Source of the DNA: UBA4421 sp002704225
GTDB taxonomy: Bacteria > Pseudomonadota > Gammaproteobacteria > Pseudomonadales > Azotimanducaceae
Reading direction: 5' to 3'
NCBI GenBank assembly: GCA_902556425.1
Contig: CACDWG010000006.1
Location: forward strand, 1 to 64,000
DNA: 64,000 bases
Of this stretch, positions 1-9,579 are shown in pieces. The notes beneath the pieces are model-generated. The model was not told the origin of the DNA and ran no database searches. It worked only from the letters and a program-made list of their open reading frames with translations. Position numbers and translations under genes: made by a program. Positions within the stretch are counted from its first letter, which is position 1, and every line of letters starts with the position of its first letter.

Positions 1-1162
1 TCAGGAAAAAGTGTTTCACCAATTGGGTCGTTGGCAAAAGTTGAAAAATGCGCGACCCGACTTGGTCATTGGTGTTGGCGGCTGCGTGGCGAGTCAAGAA
101 GGTGACGCCATCATGAAGCGGGCACCAGTAGTCGATATGGTGTTTGGACCACAAACCATTCATCGGTTGCCAGACATGGTGACCCAGCGGCAACAGCAGC
201 TATTACCCGTGGTAGACGTGACGTTTCCCGAAGTGGAAAAATTTGACCGACTGCCTGAGCCCAGCGTCGATGGTCCGGCGGCCTTTGTTTCCATTATGGA
301 AGGGTGCAGCAAATACTGCAGTTTCTGCGTGGTGCCCTATACCCGCGGTGAGGAAGTGAGTCGTTCGGTAGCGTCGGTGATTCAGGAAGTCGAAAGCCTG
401 GCGTCGAGGGGTGTGCGAGAAATTCACTTGCTCGGCCAGAACGTAAATTCCTATTTGGGGGACATCGGCGGTGATCAGGCAGATTTGGCTGAGTTGATCT
501 ACTACGTGGCAGATGTGCCCGGTGTGGAACGGATTCGCTTTACCACATCGCATCCGATGGACTTTTCTGACAACTTGATTCAAGCCTACGCGGATATTCC
601 AGCCTTGGTTGATCATCTTCACCTGCCCGTGCAGTCGGGTTCTGATCGTATCTTAGAAGCCATGAAGCGTGGCCATACGGCAGCAGATTATCGAGAACGC
701 ATTCGTAAGCTGCGAGCGGTGCGTCCGAACATCAGTTTGTCTTCTGATTTCATTGTTGGATTTCCCGGCGAAACCGAGGTGGAGTTTGAGGAAACCATGG
801 CGCTGATTGACGAGATAGGGTTCGATACCTCATTCAGCTTCATTTTCAGTGCTCGGCCGGGTACCCCTGCTGCCGGGTTGGCGGATGATATTCCCGAAAC
901 CACGAAAAAAGCCTGGCTCCAGACACTGCAGGCCCGGATCCGAGATCAAGCCGAGGCGATTTCTCAGGCTATGGTCGGAACGGAACAGCGGGTATTGGTA
1001 ATGAGCGAGGCGAAGAAGGGCATGGGCCAACTGGCAGCACGGACGGAAAACAATCGGGTCGTGAATTTCGAGGGCGCGCCCTCATTGATTGGTGCATTCG
1101 CAAACCTGCGTATTACGGAAGCCTTGCCTAACTCCCTGCGCGGCATGTTGATTGATTCATAG
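1..1162 (+). CDS. miaB: MiaB, tRNA-2-methylthio-N6-isopentenyladenosine synthase (5' truncated by window)
   Basis: Radical-SAM methylthiotransferase that adds the 2-methylthio group to i6A37 of tRNAs reading UNN codons. The frame is open to the first base (codons for Gln-Glu-Lys precede the GTG at 11, which is internal), so the N-terminal part of the UPF0004 domain lies off the window. Visible are the GGCVASQEG stretch with one cysteine of the first cluster, the radical-SAM CxxxCxxC motif (CSKYCSFC, bases 305-328), the LGQNVNSY motif and a C-terminal TRAM domain. About 386 residues remain of the usual ~445-475. It heads the order miaB-ybeZ-ybeY-corC-lnt seen in gammaproteobacteria. Family assignment is very secure; only the start is missing. 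Confidence 0.97.
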   Translation, partial: QEKVFHQLGRWQKLKNARPDLVIGVGGCVASQEGDAIMKRAPVVDMVFGPQTIHRLPDMVTQRQQQLLPVVDVTFPEVEKFDRLPEPSVDGPAAFVSIMEGCSKYCSFCVVPYTRGEEVSRSVASVIQEVESLASRGVREIHLLGQNVNSYLGDIGGDQADLAELIYYVADVPGVERIRFTTSHPMDFSDNLIQAYADIPALVDHLHLPVQSGSDRILEAMKRGHTAADYRERIRKLRAVRPNISLSSDFIVGFPGETEVEFEETMALIDEIGFDTSFSFIFSARPGTPAAGLADDIPETTKKAWLQTLQARIRDQAEAISQAMVGTEQRVLVMSEAKKGMGQLAARTENNRVVNFEGAPSLIGAFANLRITEALPNSLRGMLIDS

Positions 1163-1245
1163 CCAGAAATTGCTAGCCTACAAATCAGCTATGAACTTTG
1201 CTGATACGTAGTAGGCTTAAACAATCGCAACCTTATTGGTGAACC

Positions 1246-2355
1246 TTGCAAGACACTCCTGATTCCCCCGCAACTTTGGCGAAGAAAATCGTCCTTGAGC
1301 CCAATGATCCGCTGAGGCTGTCTGCCTTAGTCGGACCCGTAGATCAGAACATCAAGCACCTAGAAAAACGTTTGGGTGTGAGTATTCGTAGCCGCGGGAA
1401 CGAGTTCCAGCTCAGTGGCATTCCGACTGCTGTGCAGGCGGCGGAAGCGCTGCTGCATCAACTGTATCGGGAAACGGTTGGTCGAGATGCCATCGAACCC
1501 GATTTCGTACACCTGTTTTTGCAGCAGGCGGGCTTGGATGACTTGATTGCTCAGAGTAACGAGGGAACGGATCGAACCGTTCCCGTGGTGGTGATGAGCG
1601 ATGCGGATCGTAGCGCCGAATCTGGCAGCGAGAAACCAGGGGGTTCCGGCGAGTTGGTCATTCGCACGCCGAAAAAATCGATCAAACCTCGCGGAGCAAA
1701 TCAGCTGGGCTATTGCAGAGCTGTCCGCAAAAACGACATTAATTTTGGCATTGGCCCGGCGGGTACCGGTAAAACGTATTTGGCGGTGGCTTGCGCGGTG
1801 GAAGCGCTTGAGTCTCAGCAGGTTTCTCGAATTTTACTGGTCCGGCCTGCGGTAGAAGCGGGCGAAAAACTCGGTTTTTTGCCCGGTGATCTGGCGCAAA
1901 AAATCGACCCGTACCTGCGCCCGCTTTACGATGCGCTGTACGAAATGTTGGGCGTGGAGCGAGTGAACAAATACATCGAGCGCAACATCATTGAGGTGGC
2001 GCCGCTGGCCTACATGCGCGGTCGTACGTTGAATAACGCCTTCATTATTTTGGACGAGTCGCAAAACACCACGGTTGCTCAGATGAAAATGTTTCTGACT
2101 CGGATCGGGTTTGGCTCCACTGCAGTAGTCACTGGCGACATTACCCAGATCGACTTGCCCCGGGGCGAGCAGTCGGGGTTAATCAACGTGCGCGATGTGC
2201 TCGCCCGAGTGGCCGGTATCGAATTCACACACTTTGGTTCTAAGGATGTTGTACGACATCCTCTGGTGCAAAAAATTGTTGATGCTTACGAGTCCTACCA
2301 CGACGACGATCGCAGGCAGCAAAACGACGATCGACGGGGCAACGGAAGACGCTAG
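1246..2355 (+). CDS. ybeZ: PhoH-like ATPase (YbeZ)
   Basis: PhoH family P-loop NTPase, thought to work with YbeY in rRNA and ribosome quality control. The N-terminal ~110 residues form a KH-like segment. The Walker A (GPAGTGKT, near residue 173) and Walker B (IILDESQNT, near residue 267) follow in the PhoH core. The C-terminus is a hydrophilic Asp/Arg/Gln-rich tail. Length (369 aa) is typical. The start chosen is TTG at 1246; no ATG sits in frame upstream and no strong ribosome site is visible, so the exact start is uncertain. The stop overlaps the GTG start of ybeY by one base (TAGTG), suggesting translational coupling. Confidence 0.93.
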   Translation: MQDTPDSPATLAKKIVLEPNDPLRLSALVGPVDQNIKHLEKRLGVSIRSRGNEFQLSGIPTAVQAAEALLHQLYRETVGRDAIEPDFVHLFLQQAGLDDLIAQSNEGTDRTVPVVVMSDADRSAESGSEKPGGSGELVIRTPKKSIKPRGANQLGYCRAVRKNDINFGIGPAGTGKTYLAVACAVEALESQQVSRILLVRPAVEAGEKLGFLPGDLAQKIDPYLRPLYDALYEMLGVERVNKYIERNIIEVAPLAYMRGRTLNNAFIILDESQNTTVAQMKMFLTRIGFGSTAVVTGDITQIDLPRGEQSGLINVRDVLARVAGIEFTHFGSKDVVRHPLVQKIVDAYESYHDDDRRQQNDDRRGNGRR

Positions 2356-2912
2356 TGAACGGCTCGACCCCGTCTGTGACGTTCTCGTTGGACATACAGC
2401 TTGCGCCGGATCTCAACGATGCACCCGTGCCGCAAATTTTGCAGGGCGAGCTTGAGTCCTGTCTGACGGCTTTGGCCCAAACGTTACCGGAGATGAGCAC
2501 GCAATCTCTGCTTCGTGACATCTGCCTGCGTCTGTGTGATGAGGCGGAATCGCAAGCACTGAATCGCGACTATCGTGATCGAAACAAGCCGACAAATGTG
2601 CTGAGTTTTGGTGTGCTGGCGCCTGAGTCTGTCTTCCCGGCCTCGGAAAGTGCCGAGCCCATGGTCGATGTGCCGGAGATGCCGCTGGGTGATTTGGCGA
2701 TTTGTTGGCCCATCGTTGTGCGGGAAGCGCGGCAACAACACAAAACAACCACCCACCATTTATGCCACTTATTTACTCATGGCGTACTGCACCTGATGGG
2801 GTGGGATCATGAGTCCTCGGCGGAGGCTCTGGCGATGGAAAAAATTGAGTGTGCGGCGTTAGCGCGTCTGGGCATTGCCGACCCCTATCTAGGCAACGCT
2901 GTCGATTCGTAA
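2355..2912 (+). CDS. ybeY: YbeY endoribonuclease / rRNA maturation factor
   Basis: Metal-dependent single-strand endoribonuclease needed for 16S rRNA 3'-end maturation and 70S quality control. The zinc motif H-x3-H-x5-H is visible as HGVLHLMGWDH near residue 146, and the preceding NVLSF and LGDLAIC strands match the family. At 185 residues it is slightly longer than E. coli YbeY. The start is GTG at 2355, which shares its first base with the stop of the upstream PhoH-like gene. It sits between ybeZ and corC in the conserved operon. Confidence 0.93.
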   Translation: MNGSTPSVTFSLDIQLAPDLNDAPVPQILQGELESCLTALAQTLPEMSTQSLLRDICLRLCDEAESQALNRDYRDRNKPTNVLSFGVLAPESVFPASESAEPMVDVPEMPLGDLAICWPIVVREARQQHKTTTHHLCHLFTHGVLHLMGWDHESSAEALAMEKIECAALARLGIADPYLGNAVDS

Positions 2913-2981
2913 CCATGTCGCTTGCAATTCACCAAACCCTTACCTAAAACGGATAAAGAGACAATATGGCAACGAAAGCCT

Positions 2982-3863
2982 ATGAGTGACCAACAGGATT
3001 TCAATGGCGACGCCGTGGAGAAGCCTCAGCGCCGAACCATGCGCGAATGGATCGGCGATCTGTTTTCAGATGAGCCAGACAATATCGCAGAGCTGCTAGC
3101 GATTTTACAGGATGCCGCGCGGCGTCAGCTAATCGAGGTCGATGCGCTGAATATGATCTTTGGTGCGCTGCATGTCAGCGATATGCACGCCCGGGATATA
3201 ATGATTCCCCGTTCCGCCTTGGTCGTCGTGCAAGAAGATCAGCAACCGGGGGAGTTTCTGTCCACGGTGATTGAATCTCGGCACTCACGTTTTCCGGTGA
3301 CAGGTGACGATCTCGACGACATCAAAGGGATTCTTCACGCCAAGGACCTGCTGCCCTTAGTGCTGCAGGACAGCGCTCAGCGTTTCACGATGAAAGACAG
3401 CATCCGGCCCGCTGCGGTGGTGCCGGAAAGCAAACGTCTCAATGTTCTGCTGCAAGAATTTCGTGCCAACCGCAATCACATGGCCTTGGTGGTGGACGAA
3501 TACGGGCAAATATCTGGAGCCGTCACCATTGAAGATGTGCTGGAACAAATTGTCGGTGAAATTGAGGACGAGCACGACGTCGATGATGACAGTTTCGTCA
3601 AACAGTTAGAGCCTCGATCGTTTCATGTCAAAGCGACGACGACCATCGAAGACTTCAACGATTACTTCAGCCAAGACTTTTCCGATGATGAATTCGACAC
3701 CATCGGTGGCATCGTGCTGCGGGCTTTCGGTCATGTGCCTGAGTTGGGGGAATCCGTTGAAATTGGGACCCTGCGCTTTGAGGTGCTGAACGCCGATTCC
3801 CGGCGCTTGCGCCTGCTGCGAGTCGATACGCCCGAGCCAATCCAGCAAGGTCCCGAAGACTGA
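2982..3863 (+). CDS. corC: CorC/YbeX, CBS-domain magnesium and cobalt efflux-associated protein
   Basis: Cytosolic protein of the CorC/HlyC family: paired CBS domains (about residues 65-190), then the transporter-associated CorC_HlyC domain (about residues 205-285). It is linked to Mg/Co efflux and, in this operon, to ribosome and envelope maintenance. The ATG at 2982 (MSDQQDFNG) is preferred over an in-frame TTG at 2922 because the family starts near a short acidic N-terminus followed by the WIGDLF motif. This gives 293 residues, the usual size. The gene is 69 bases after ybeY and 9 bases before lnt. The CBS motif MALVVDEYG is intact. Confidence 0.92.
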   Translation: MSDQQDFNGDAVEKPQRRTMREWIGDLFSDEPDNIAELLAILQDAARRQLIEVDALNMIFGALHVSDMHARDIMIPRSALVVVQEDQQPGEFLSTVIESRHSRFPVTGDDLDDIKGILHAKDLLPLVLQDSAQRFTMKDSIRPAAVVPESKRLNVLLQEFRANRNHMALVVDEYGQISGAVTIEDVLEQIVGEIEDEHDVDDDSFVKQLEPRSFHVKATTTIEDFNDYFSQDFSDDEFDTIGGIVLRAFGHVPELGESVEIGTLRFEVLNADSRRLRLLRVDTPEPIQQGPED

Positions 3864-3872
3864 GATTTTGCC

Positions 3873-5444
3873 ATGAATCCCTCCAGCGGCCGCAATTCAT
3901 CAGACGAATACGCCCTGGCCTGGCCGCTGCAGGCAGCCTTGGCCTTGGCGGCGGGTGGAATCTACCCGCTCGCCTTTGCTCCTTTTCACTGGTTCCCACT
4001 GCTTTTCGTCTCGGTGGCAGTGCTTTGGTGGTTGCTGAATCGTGCCTCTTCTCGGTGGGCTTTGTTGGCCTGGGTTTACGGTCTGGGCAAATACGGCGTA
4101 GGCGTTTCTTGGATCTACGTCAGTATTCACCAATACGGCGGAGCCTCGCCCTTAGTTGCTGGCCTAATGGTCGCCTCATTTGTCGTCCTAATGGCGCTGT
4201 TTTGTTTGCCCATTGGCTGGTTCGTTGGCGCGTTGCAGGCTTCGGGTAAATGGCCGGGGCGAGGTGCGCTGGCCATGGGTTTCGTTGCGTCATGGCTGCT
4301 GATGGAGTGGCTGCTCACCTGGTTTTTTACTGGCTTTCCTTGGCTGTTCGCTGGTCATGCGATGCTTGGCACCCCGTTGCAGGGCATTGCACCCGTTTTT
4401 GGCGTGCTCGGAGTCACCTCAGTGGCAGTGCTGGTCAGTTTGTTGTTGCAGGTGATGGTGGACAAGACTCAGATTGCCGCACACCGTGGGTATGCAATGG
4501 GGGGGCTGTTGCTGCTCATCGGCCTAAGCATGTCGCTGAACGGTGTGTCTTGGGTAACGTCTCAGGGTCGATACGATGTGGCGCTGGTGCAGGGCAATAT
4601 CGATCAGGCGATTAAGTGGGATCAGGATCAGCGGTTCGTTAACGTGCGAAAACACATGGGCCTGTCGGCCGCGCATTGGGATGCTGATGTTCTGATTTGG
4701 CCAGAAGCAGCCTTGACGCTCTTCGGCAGGGATGCCCGACAGGCGACAAATGCGTTGCATGGTCAAGCACAGTCCTCCCAGACCAATGTCATTGTCGGTA
4801 TGCCCGACGTGCAGCGGCAAACCGGCGAAGCGCCTCAATTCTTCAATACAGTGCAAGCCTTCGGTCTGGCGCAAGGCCGATTTGCCAAGCATCACTTGGT
4901 ACCCTTTGGCGAGTACGTACCGCTGCAAGATTACCTGCGCGGTTTGATCGAATTTTTTGATTTACCGATGTCCGTCGCCACCCGGGGTCCGGCGCTACAG
5001 CCCAACATCCGTTTGCAGTTACCGGGCATACAGCATCCGGTCGAAGTGGCTTCTGGAATTTGCTACGAAATCGCCTATGGCGATACCCTGCGCAGGCAGG
5101 CGGCGACCAGTGGGGTGTTACTGACGGTGTCTAATGATACGTGGTTTGGTGGTTCCATCGGTCCCCATCAACACATGCAAATTGCACAAATGCGGGCGCT
5201 GGAAAACGGACGCTGGTTGCTTCGTGCCACCAATAGCGGGGTAACCGGCGTGGTGAACGAACGCGGTGAAATAACGGCGCAACTGGCCCAGTTTGAGCCC
5301 GCTGTACTGCGGGCCGAATTCGCGGTGATGTTGGGCACGACGCCCTATACCTATCTTGGCGACTGGCCTGTGTTAGGCGTGGTGTTGATCGTATTGCTGG
5401 TGGTGGTCGGTCGTCTCAGACGAACTCTCTCTGAGACGGATTAG
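3873..5444 (+). CDS. lnt: Lnt, apolipoprotein N-acyltransferase
   Basis: Inner-membrane enzyme that adds the third acyl chain to the N-terminal cysteine of lipoproteins. The first ~230 residues hold about six hydrophobic segments; the rest is a periplasmic nitrilase-fold domain and a final TM helix (residues ~495-513). The catalytic Glu is in WPEAAL (~residue 277), the Lys in the KHHLVPFGEYVP segment, and the nucleophilic Cys in SGICYEIAYGD (~residue 395). Length 523 is normal. It closes the operon; the 3' end carries an inverted repeat that may act in termination. Its products include the lipoprotein LptE encoded nearby. Confidence 0.96.
   Translation: MNPSSGRNSSDEYALAWPLQAALALAAGGIYPLAFAPFHWFPLLFVSVAVLWWLLNRASSRWALLAWVYGLGKYGVGVSWIYVSIHQYGGASPLVAGLMVASFVVLMALFCLPIGWFVGALQASGKWPGRGALAMGFVASWLLMEWLLTWFFTGFPWLFAGHAMLGTPLQGIAPVFGVLGVTSVAVLVSLLLQVMVDKTQIAAHRGYAMGGLLLLIGLSMSLNGVSWVTSQGRYDVALVQGNIDQAIKWDQDQRFVNVRKHMGLSAAHWDADVLIWPEAALTLFGRDARQATNALHGQAQSSQTNVIVGMPDVQRQTGEAPQFFNTVQAFGLAQGRFAKHHLVPFGEYVPLQDYLRGLIEFFDLPMSVATRGPALQPNIRLQLPGIQHPVEVASGICYEIAYGDTLRRQAATSGVLLTVSNDTWFGGSIGPHQHMQIAQMRALENGRWLLRATNSGVTGVVNERGEITAQLAQFEPAVLRAEFAVMLGTTPYTYLGDWPVLGVVLIVLLVVVGRLRRTLSETD
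5412..5438. terminator. Inverted repeat at the 3' end of lnt
   Basis: CGTCTCAG (5412-5419) pairs perfectly with CTGAGACG (5431-5438) across an 11-base loop, inside the last codons of lnt. No U-run follows directly, so intrinsic termination is only a possibility. The position suits the convergent junction between lnt and the carbonic anhydrase gene. A competing short palindrome, TCGTCTCAGACGA, overlaps it. Confidence 0.35.
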
Positions 5445-5455
5445 CTACTTAACTT

Positions 5456-6310
5456 TTAGTGTTCGATGGGAGACAGCAATTTGGTATTCACGACCAAATT
5501 TCTGACACCGTGGGCATGATCCTCGTTGAACACGTTGCCCTCACACCACTGGGCCACTGAACCGATATTCACCTTGGCGACGCTTGGTCGCACACTCCAT
5601 GACACCTGCAAGGGTGAGCCCGCTTCATTGTAGCTAGGGCCAGTGGTCGAACCGGCGTAAGCGATGGGTGTACCTGTGTCTATGGGAATGTTTGGGGCTT
5701 GCTGATAGCCCGATTAGGTTTCGATTGCCGTTAGGTCTGTAAAGTCCAAGGCTTCCTCGTCGTTTACCAAGACAGATACCTGCGCTTCGACCCGGAGCTG
5801 AGGGTTGATATTCGTCTCGCTGAGACAGGCACCCAAGGTGGGTCCCGGTGTCACTTGAGCACTGCTGAATACGTAGTGCACCTCAATGGTGTCCCCGGAC
5901 TGCAAGGCGTCATGGGCACTTGGGCAGGCGGCCGATTGCACTGGTGCGCGCTCCTTTGTGGTTAGCTTGCCCGTATAGACGTAGCCTGACTGAAAGCCGT
6001 GTCGGTCTCCATCGCCGGCGTATTGGGTGAATTCGCCGCCAGCATGCTCGGCATTTTTGTGGAAATGGATGTTGCAAAGATTCATCTCAGAAAAGGAAGG
6101 TGCTGTGCTGAACCGTATTGGATTTTCGCCCCGTACATCCCCGATATGGCGGGGCGACTGTGGACCAAACCCGGCGTTTTCAGTGGCCTTGGCAAGGTTC
6201 GCTCGCTGCTCTTCAATTCGCGAGGCCGCTCCGTTATCGCTGGATTCGGGCGTTATCCCACACGCAAAAGGACTCAAGATAAGCGTCATCAAAAGAACAG
6301 GCAGTTTCAT
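5456..6310 (-). pseudogene. Delta-class carbonic anhydrase, interrupted by an in-frame TAA
   Basis: Secreted carbonic-anhydrase-like protein: a hydrophobic signal segment (residues 1-17), then CNIHFHKNAEHAGG, which matches the histidine-rich metal-binding stretch of delta-class (CA_like) enzymes, and the YAGDGDRHG and SGY motifs. Reading stops at TAA (complement 5714-5716, codon 199). The same frame continues without another stop for 85 more codons, through family-like stretches such as YQQAPNIP, GSTTGPSYNE, SWSVRP and EDHAHGVRNLV, to a TAA at 5456-5458. This implies one 285-codon gene with a nonsense change or a base-calling error. If the change is real, the product would be a 198-residue truncated protein. 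The ATG at 6310 is chosen over an alternative start at 6337 because it begins the signal peptide. It lies between lnt and leuS on the opposite strand. Confidence 0.8.
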
Positions 6311-6566
6311 AGCATCTCCAAATTTTTTTGTGAACAAACAGTTCGTAAAATAGCGGCAAACTGGCGGAGGTGCGTCGACTGACGGTGGGGATTCCCGGGT
6401 TTTGTTACGTTATGTGAACTGGTTCTTAATTCGGTCTGGGATGGTCTGTGGCCGGAGATGCCAGAAAGCAAAATCTCCCGTCAGATTCGCCCGTCGTCAG
6501 CCTCTGAGATGGTATCCTTGCGCATTGCCCGCTGTGGCCCATTTGAGCAGTAAGAAGATCCAGTCC

Positions 6567-9020
6567 ATGAATCCAGTGTACGACCCGCAAACCGTTGAAA
6601 AGAACGCCCAAGAAGCCTGGGATGAGAGCGCCTGCTTTATTGGCGATGAGAATAGGCCCGGCGAAAAATTTTATTGCTTAGCCATGTTCCCGTACCCCAG
6701 CGGCCGGCTGCATATGGGCCATGTACGTTGCTACACCTTGGGTGATGTGATTGCTCGCTATCGCCGTCTGAAGGGTTACAACGTTCTGCACCCCATGGGC
6801 TGGGATGCCTTTGGTTTGCCGGCGGAAAACGCAGCGATAAAACACAACATCCCGCCAGCCAAATGGACGCGAGACAACATCGACTACATGCGTTCGCAGA
6901 TGCAGCGCTTGGGCTTCGGTATGGACTGGTCTAGGGAGTTTGCGACCTGTGAAAGTGACTACTACCACTGGGAGCAGTGGTTGTTTTTGCGCCTGTACGA
7001 GAAAGGCATGGTGTATCGCAAAAACGCCGTGGTGAACTGGGACCCGGAAGACCAAACCGTACTGGCCAACGAGCAGGTGGTCGACGGCCGGGGCTGGCGC
7101 TCCGGCGCGCTAGTGGAACGGCGAGAGATGGCTCAGTGGTTTCTTAAAATCACCGACTACGCGAAAGAGTTGCTGGACGAACTGGATGATATGCCCGGCT
7201 GGCCGGAATCGGTCAAGAGCATGCAGCGCAACTGGATCGGTCGTAGCGAAGGCGCTGAGATCGATTTTGTTACCGAGCACGATGCGTCTCAGACATTGAC
7301 AGTGTTTACCACTCGGCCCGATACCTTGATGGGTGCAACCTATGTTGCCGTGGCGTCCGAGCATCCGCTGGCGAAACTGGCGGCCGAAACCGATGATGAC
7401 ATTGCAGCTTTTATCGAGCAGTGCAAACAGAACACGACGGCAGAAGCCGATATGGCCACCATGGAAAAGGCCGGTATCGCGACACAGTTGACGGTGCGAC
7501 ACCCGCTGACTGGGGGCCTGCTACCGGTATGGGTCGCCAACTTTGTGCTGATGGAATACGGCTCTGGCGCGGTAATGTCCGTACCCGGCCATGACCAGCG
7601 TGACTGGGAATTCGCGCAAAAGTACGGCATTGATATTGTGCAGGTAATCGAACCTGTCGGTGATGAGGCCTGCGATCTGTCCACATCCGCATTTACCGAT
7701 AAAGGACGCTTGGTGAATTCGGGAGAGTTTGACGGCAAAACCTTTGACGAAGCCTTTGCCGCCATCGTCGCGGCGCTTGAAAGCAAAGGGTCTGGTCGCT
7801 CTGTGACCAATTATCGACTGCGCGATTGGGGCGTGTCGCGCCAGCGCTATTGGGGCTGCCCCATACCAGTGATTCACTGCGATACATGTGGCGTGCAGCC
7901 GGTTCCCGAGTCTGATTTGCCGGTAGAGCTACCAACGGATGTGACCTTCGAGGGCGTCTCCTCGCCCTTGCATAAGATGGACGATTTTCTGAACGTGGCC
8001 TGTCCATCATGTGGCAAGCCCGCACGACGAGAAACCGATACCTTCGATACGTTCATGGAATCGTCGTGGTACTTCGCACGTTTTGCTTCGCCAGATGCCA
8101 AGGCCATGGTCGATGAGCGAGCGAAGTTTTGGGCTCCTGTCGATCACTATGTCGGTGGCATTGAGCATGCAATCTTGCACCTGCTCTACGCGCGGTTTTA
8201 CTTCAAGCTCATGCGCGACGAGGGTTTGGTGGACGCAGACGAGCCGTTCAAAAAGCTGATGATGCTGGGCATGGTGCTGCAAGACGGGAAGAAGATGTCG
8301 AAGTCTGCTGGTGACGCCGGCGATCCGCAAAAACTGTTGGACCGTTTCGGTGCAGACACGGTGCGCACGGCCATGATGTTCGCCGCTCCGCCAGAGCAAT
8401 CCTTTGAATGGAGCGAAGCCGGGCTGGAAGGCGCCGCACGATTTTTGAAGCGCCTGTGGAATATGGTGCACGAGCATGCGGCGACGGGACCAGTGCCGGC
8501 TCTGGATGTGGCAGGTTTATCGTCTCAGGGTAAGGCCCTGCGTCGCAAAACCCACGAAACCCTGCAGAAAGCCGATGACGATTACGGCCGACGGCAGCAG
8601 TTTAATACCGTGGTGTCCGCGGTTATGGAGCTTCTGAACACGGTAGGTAAAACGGATCTCACCAGTGACGCCGACCGCGGTGCGGTGCAAGAAGCCTGGG
8701 TGAGCGCGGTGCTGATCATTTCCCCCATCGCGCCGCATATTGCACATGAGCTCTGGGCGGTTTTGGGTATGCGTGAGCCCTTGGTGGGGTATCCCTGGCC
8801 AGCGGTTGATACGACGGCGCTGGAACAAGACTCTTTGACCCTGGTGGTTCAGGTGAACGGTAAGGTTCGGGGACAAATCGAAGTCAGTGCTGGTTCGGAC
8901 AAGGATGCGATTTTGGCGTTTGCCAAAGCCGACGCCAACGTGTCGCGGCATATCGAGGGCAAAACCATTCGCAAGGAAATTGTGGTGCCCAACAAACTCG
9001 TCAATATCGTGGTGGGGTAG
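6567..9020 (+). CDS. leuS: Leucyl-tRNA synthetase
   Basis: Class Ia aminoacyl-tRNA synthetase charging tRNA-Leu. The HIGH-type motif is HMGH in PYPSGRLHMGHVR (bases ~6700-6730). The CP1 editing domain with the TTRPDTLMGATY threonine-rich motif, the leucine-specific and zinc-ribbon-like parts (CDTCG, CPSCG) and the KMSKS loop (KKMSKSAGD, ~8290-8315) all follow in order, then the anticodon-binding and C-terminal domains. The start is the ATG at 6567 (MNPVYDPQTVE). The frame is open further upstream to 6402, but that stretch lacks family sequence. 817 residues is somewhat short of E. coli LeuS (860) but within range. lptE follows after 4 bases. Confidence 0.97.
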   Translation: MNPVYDPQTVEKNAQEAWDESACFIGDENRPGEKFYCLAMFPYPSGRLHMGHVRCYTLGDVIARYRRLKGYNVLHPMGWDAFGLPAENAAIKHNIPPAKWTRDNIDYMRSQMQRLGFGMDWSREFATCESDYYHWEQWLFLRLYEKGMVYRKNAVVNWDPEDQTVLANEQVVDGRGWRSGALVERREMAQWFLKITDYAKELLDELDDMPGWPESVKSMQRNWIGRSEGAEIDFVTEHDASQTLTVFTTRPDTLMGATYVAVASEHPLAKLAAETDDDIAAFIEQCKQNTTAEADMATMEKAGIATQLTVRHPLTGGLLPVWVANFVLMEYGSGAVMSVPGHDQRDWEFAQKYGIDIVQVIEPVGDEACDLSTSAFTDKGRLVNSGEFDGKTFDEAFAAIVAALESKGSGRSVTNYRLRDWGVSRQRYWGCPIPVIHCDTCGVQPVPESDLPVELPTDVTFEGVSSPLHKMDDFLNVACPSCGKPARRETDTFDTFMESSWYFARFASPDAKAMVDERAKFWAPVDHYVGGIEHAILHLLYARFYFKLMRDEGLVDADEPFKKLMMLGMVLQDGKKMSKSAGDAGDPQKLLDRFGADTVRTAMMFAAPPEQSFEWSEAGLEGAARFLKRLWNMVHEHAATGPVPALDVAGLSSQGKALRRKTHETLQKADDDYGRRQQFNTVVSAVMELLNTVGKTDLTSDADRGAVQEAWVSAVLIISPIAPHIAHELWAVLGMREPLVGYPWPAVDTTALEQDSLTLVVQVNGKVRGQIEVSAGSDKDAILAFAKADANVSRHIEGKTIRKEIVVPNKLVNIVVG

Positions 9021-9024
9021 GGTG

Positions 9025-9579
9025 ATGTTTTGCCGCGCTATGACGTTGTTGGTGATTTTGACCGCCTTGGCCGGATGCGGGTTTCAGCTTCGCGGCACGG
9101 GTCTGGCTGAGGGTCTGACCTATCAGTTGGTGAGCGAGCAAAACCAGCCTGCAGGGTATGCGGATTTTCAGCGTGTGCTGAAGGCCACCTTGGGTCGGGC
9201 CGGGGTGCGCGAGGCATCGCCTGCTGATGTGACCCTCCGCATTAAAGCCTTTCAAGCCGACACCCTTGACGGTGCGGTGAACGCGCAACTCAGAGTCGCA
9301 GAAAATATTTCCACTGCGTCCTTGGTGGTCAGCGTGCTAGACGACAAAGGCAATCTGCTAGCCGATGAACTTGTGCTGGAGCGGCGTGAGGCCTATCGAA
9401 TGGATCGGAGCCTACTGCTGGGCAGCTATGAGCAGCAAACCTCTGTTGAGCAAAGTCTGAATCAAGACTTGGCTGATCAAATCCTGCGCGCATTGAGCGT
9501 CGTGATGCGATCGAGCGCAACGGCTGCAGTTACGGCTGAGCGCAGCATCGACAGCGACGCAGTGCGCGATGCCCCTTAA
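9025..9579 (+). CDS. lptE: LptE, LPS-assembly lipoprotein
   Basis: Outer-membrane lipoprotein that plugs LptD and delivers LPS to the cell surface. A short signal peptide ends in the lipobox LAGC (Cys ~residue 18), followed by GFQLRG, the usual LptE beginning. The rest is a mixed alpha/beta RlpB-type domain. The ATG at 9025 lies 4 bases after the leuS stop; an in-frame GTG at 9022 is an alternative. At 184 residues it is of normal size. It overlaps holA by 11 bases, the standard leuS-lptE-holA order. Confidence 0.92.
   Translation: MFCRAMTLLVILTALAGCGFQLRGTGLAEGLTYQLVSEQNQPAGYADFQRVLKATLGRAGVREASPADVTLRIKAFQADTLDGAVNAQLRVAENISTASLVVSVLDDKGNLLADELVLERREAYRMDRSLLLGSYEQQTSVEQSLNQDLADQILRALSVVMRSSATAAVTAERSIDSDAVRDAP

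Noticed and set aside
5714..5716. Recoding of the internal stop in the carbonic anhydrase gene as selenocysteine
   Set aside because: The stop is TAA, not TGA, and no stem-loop element is evident after it.
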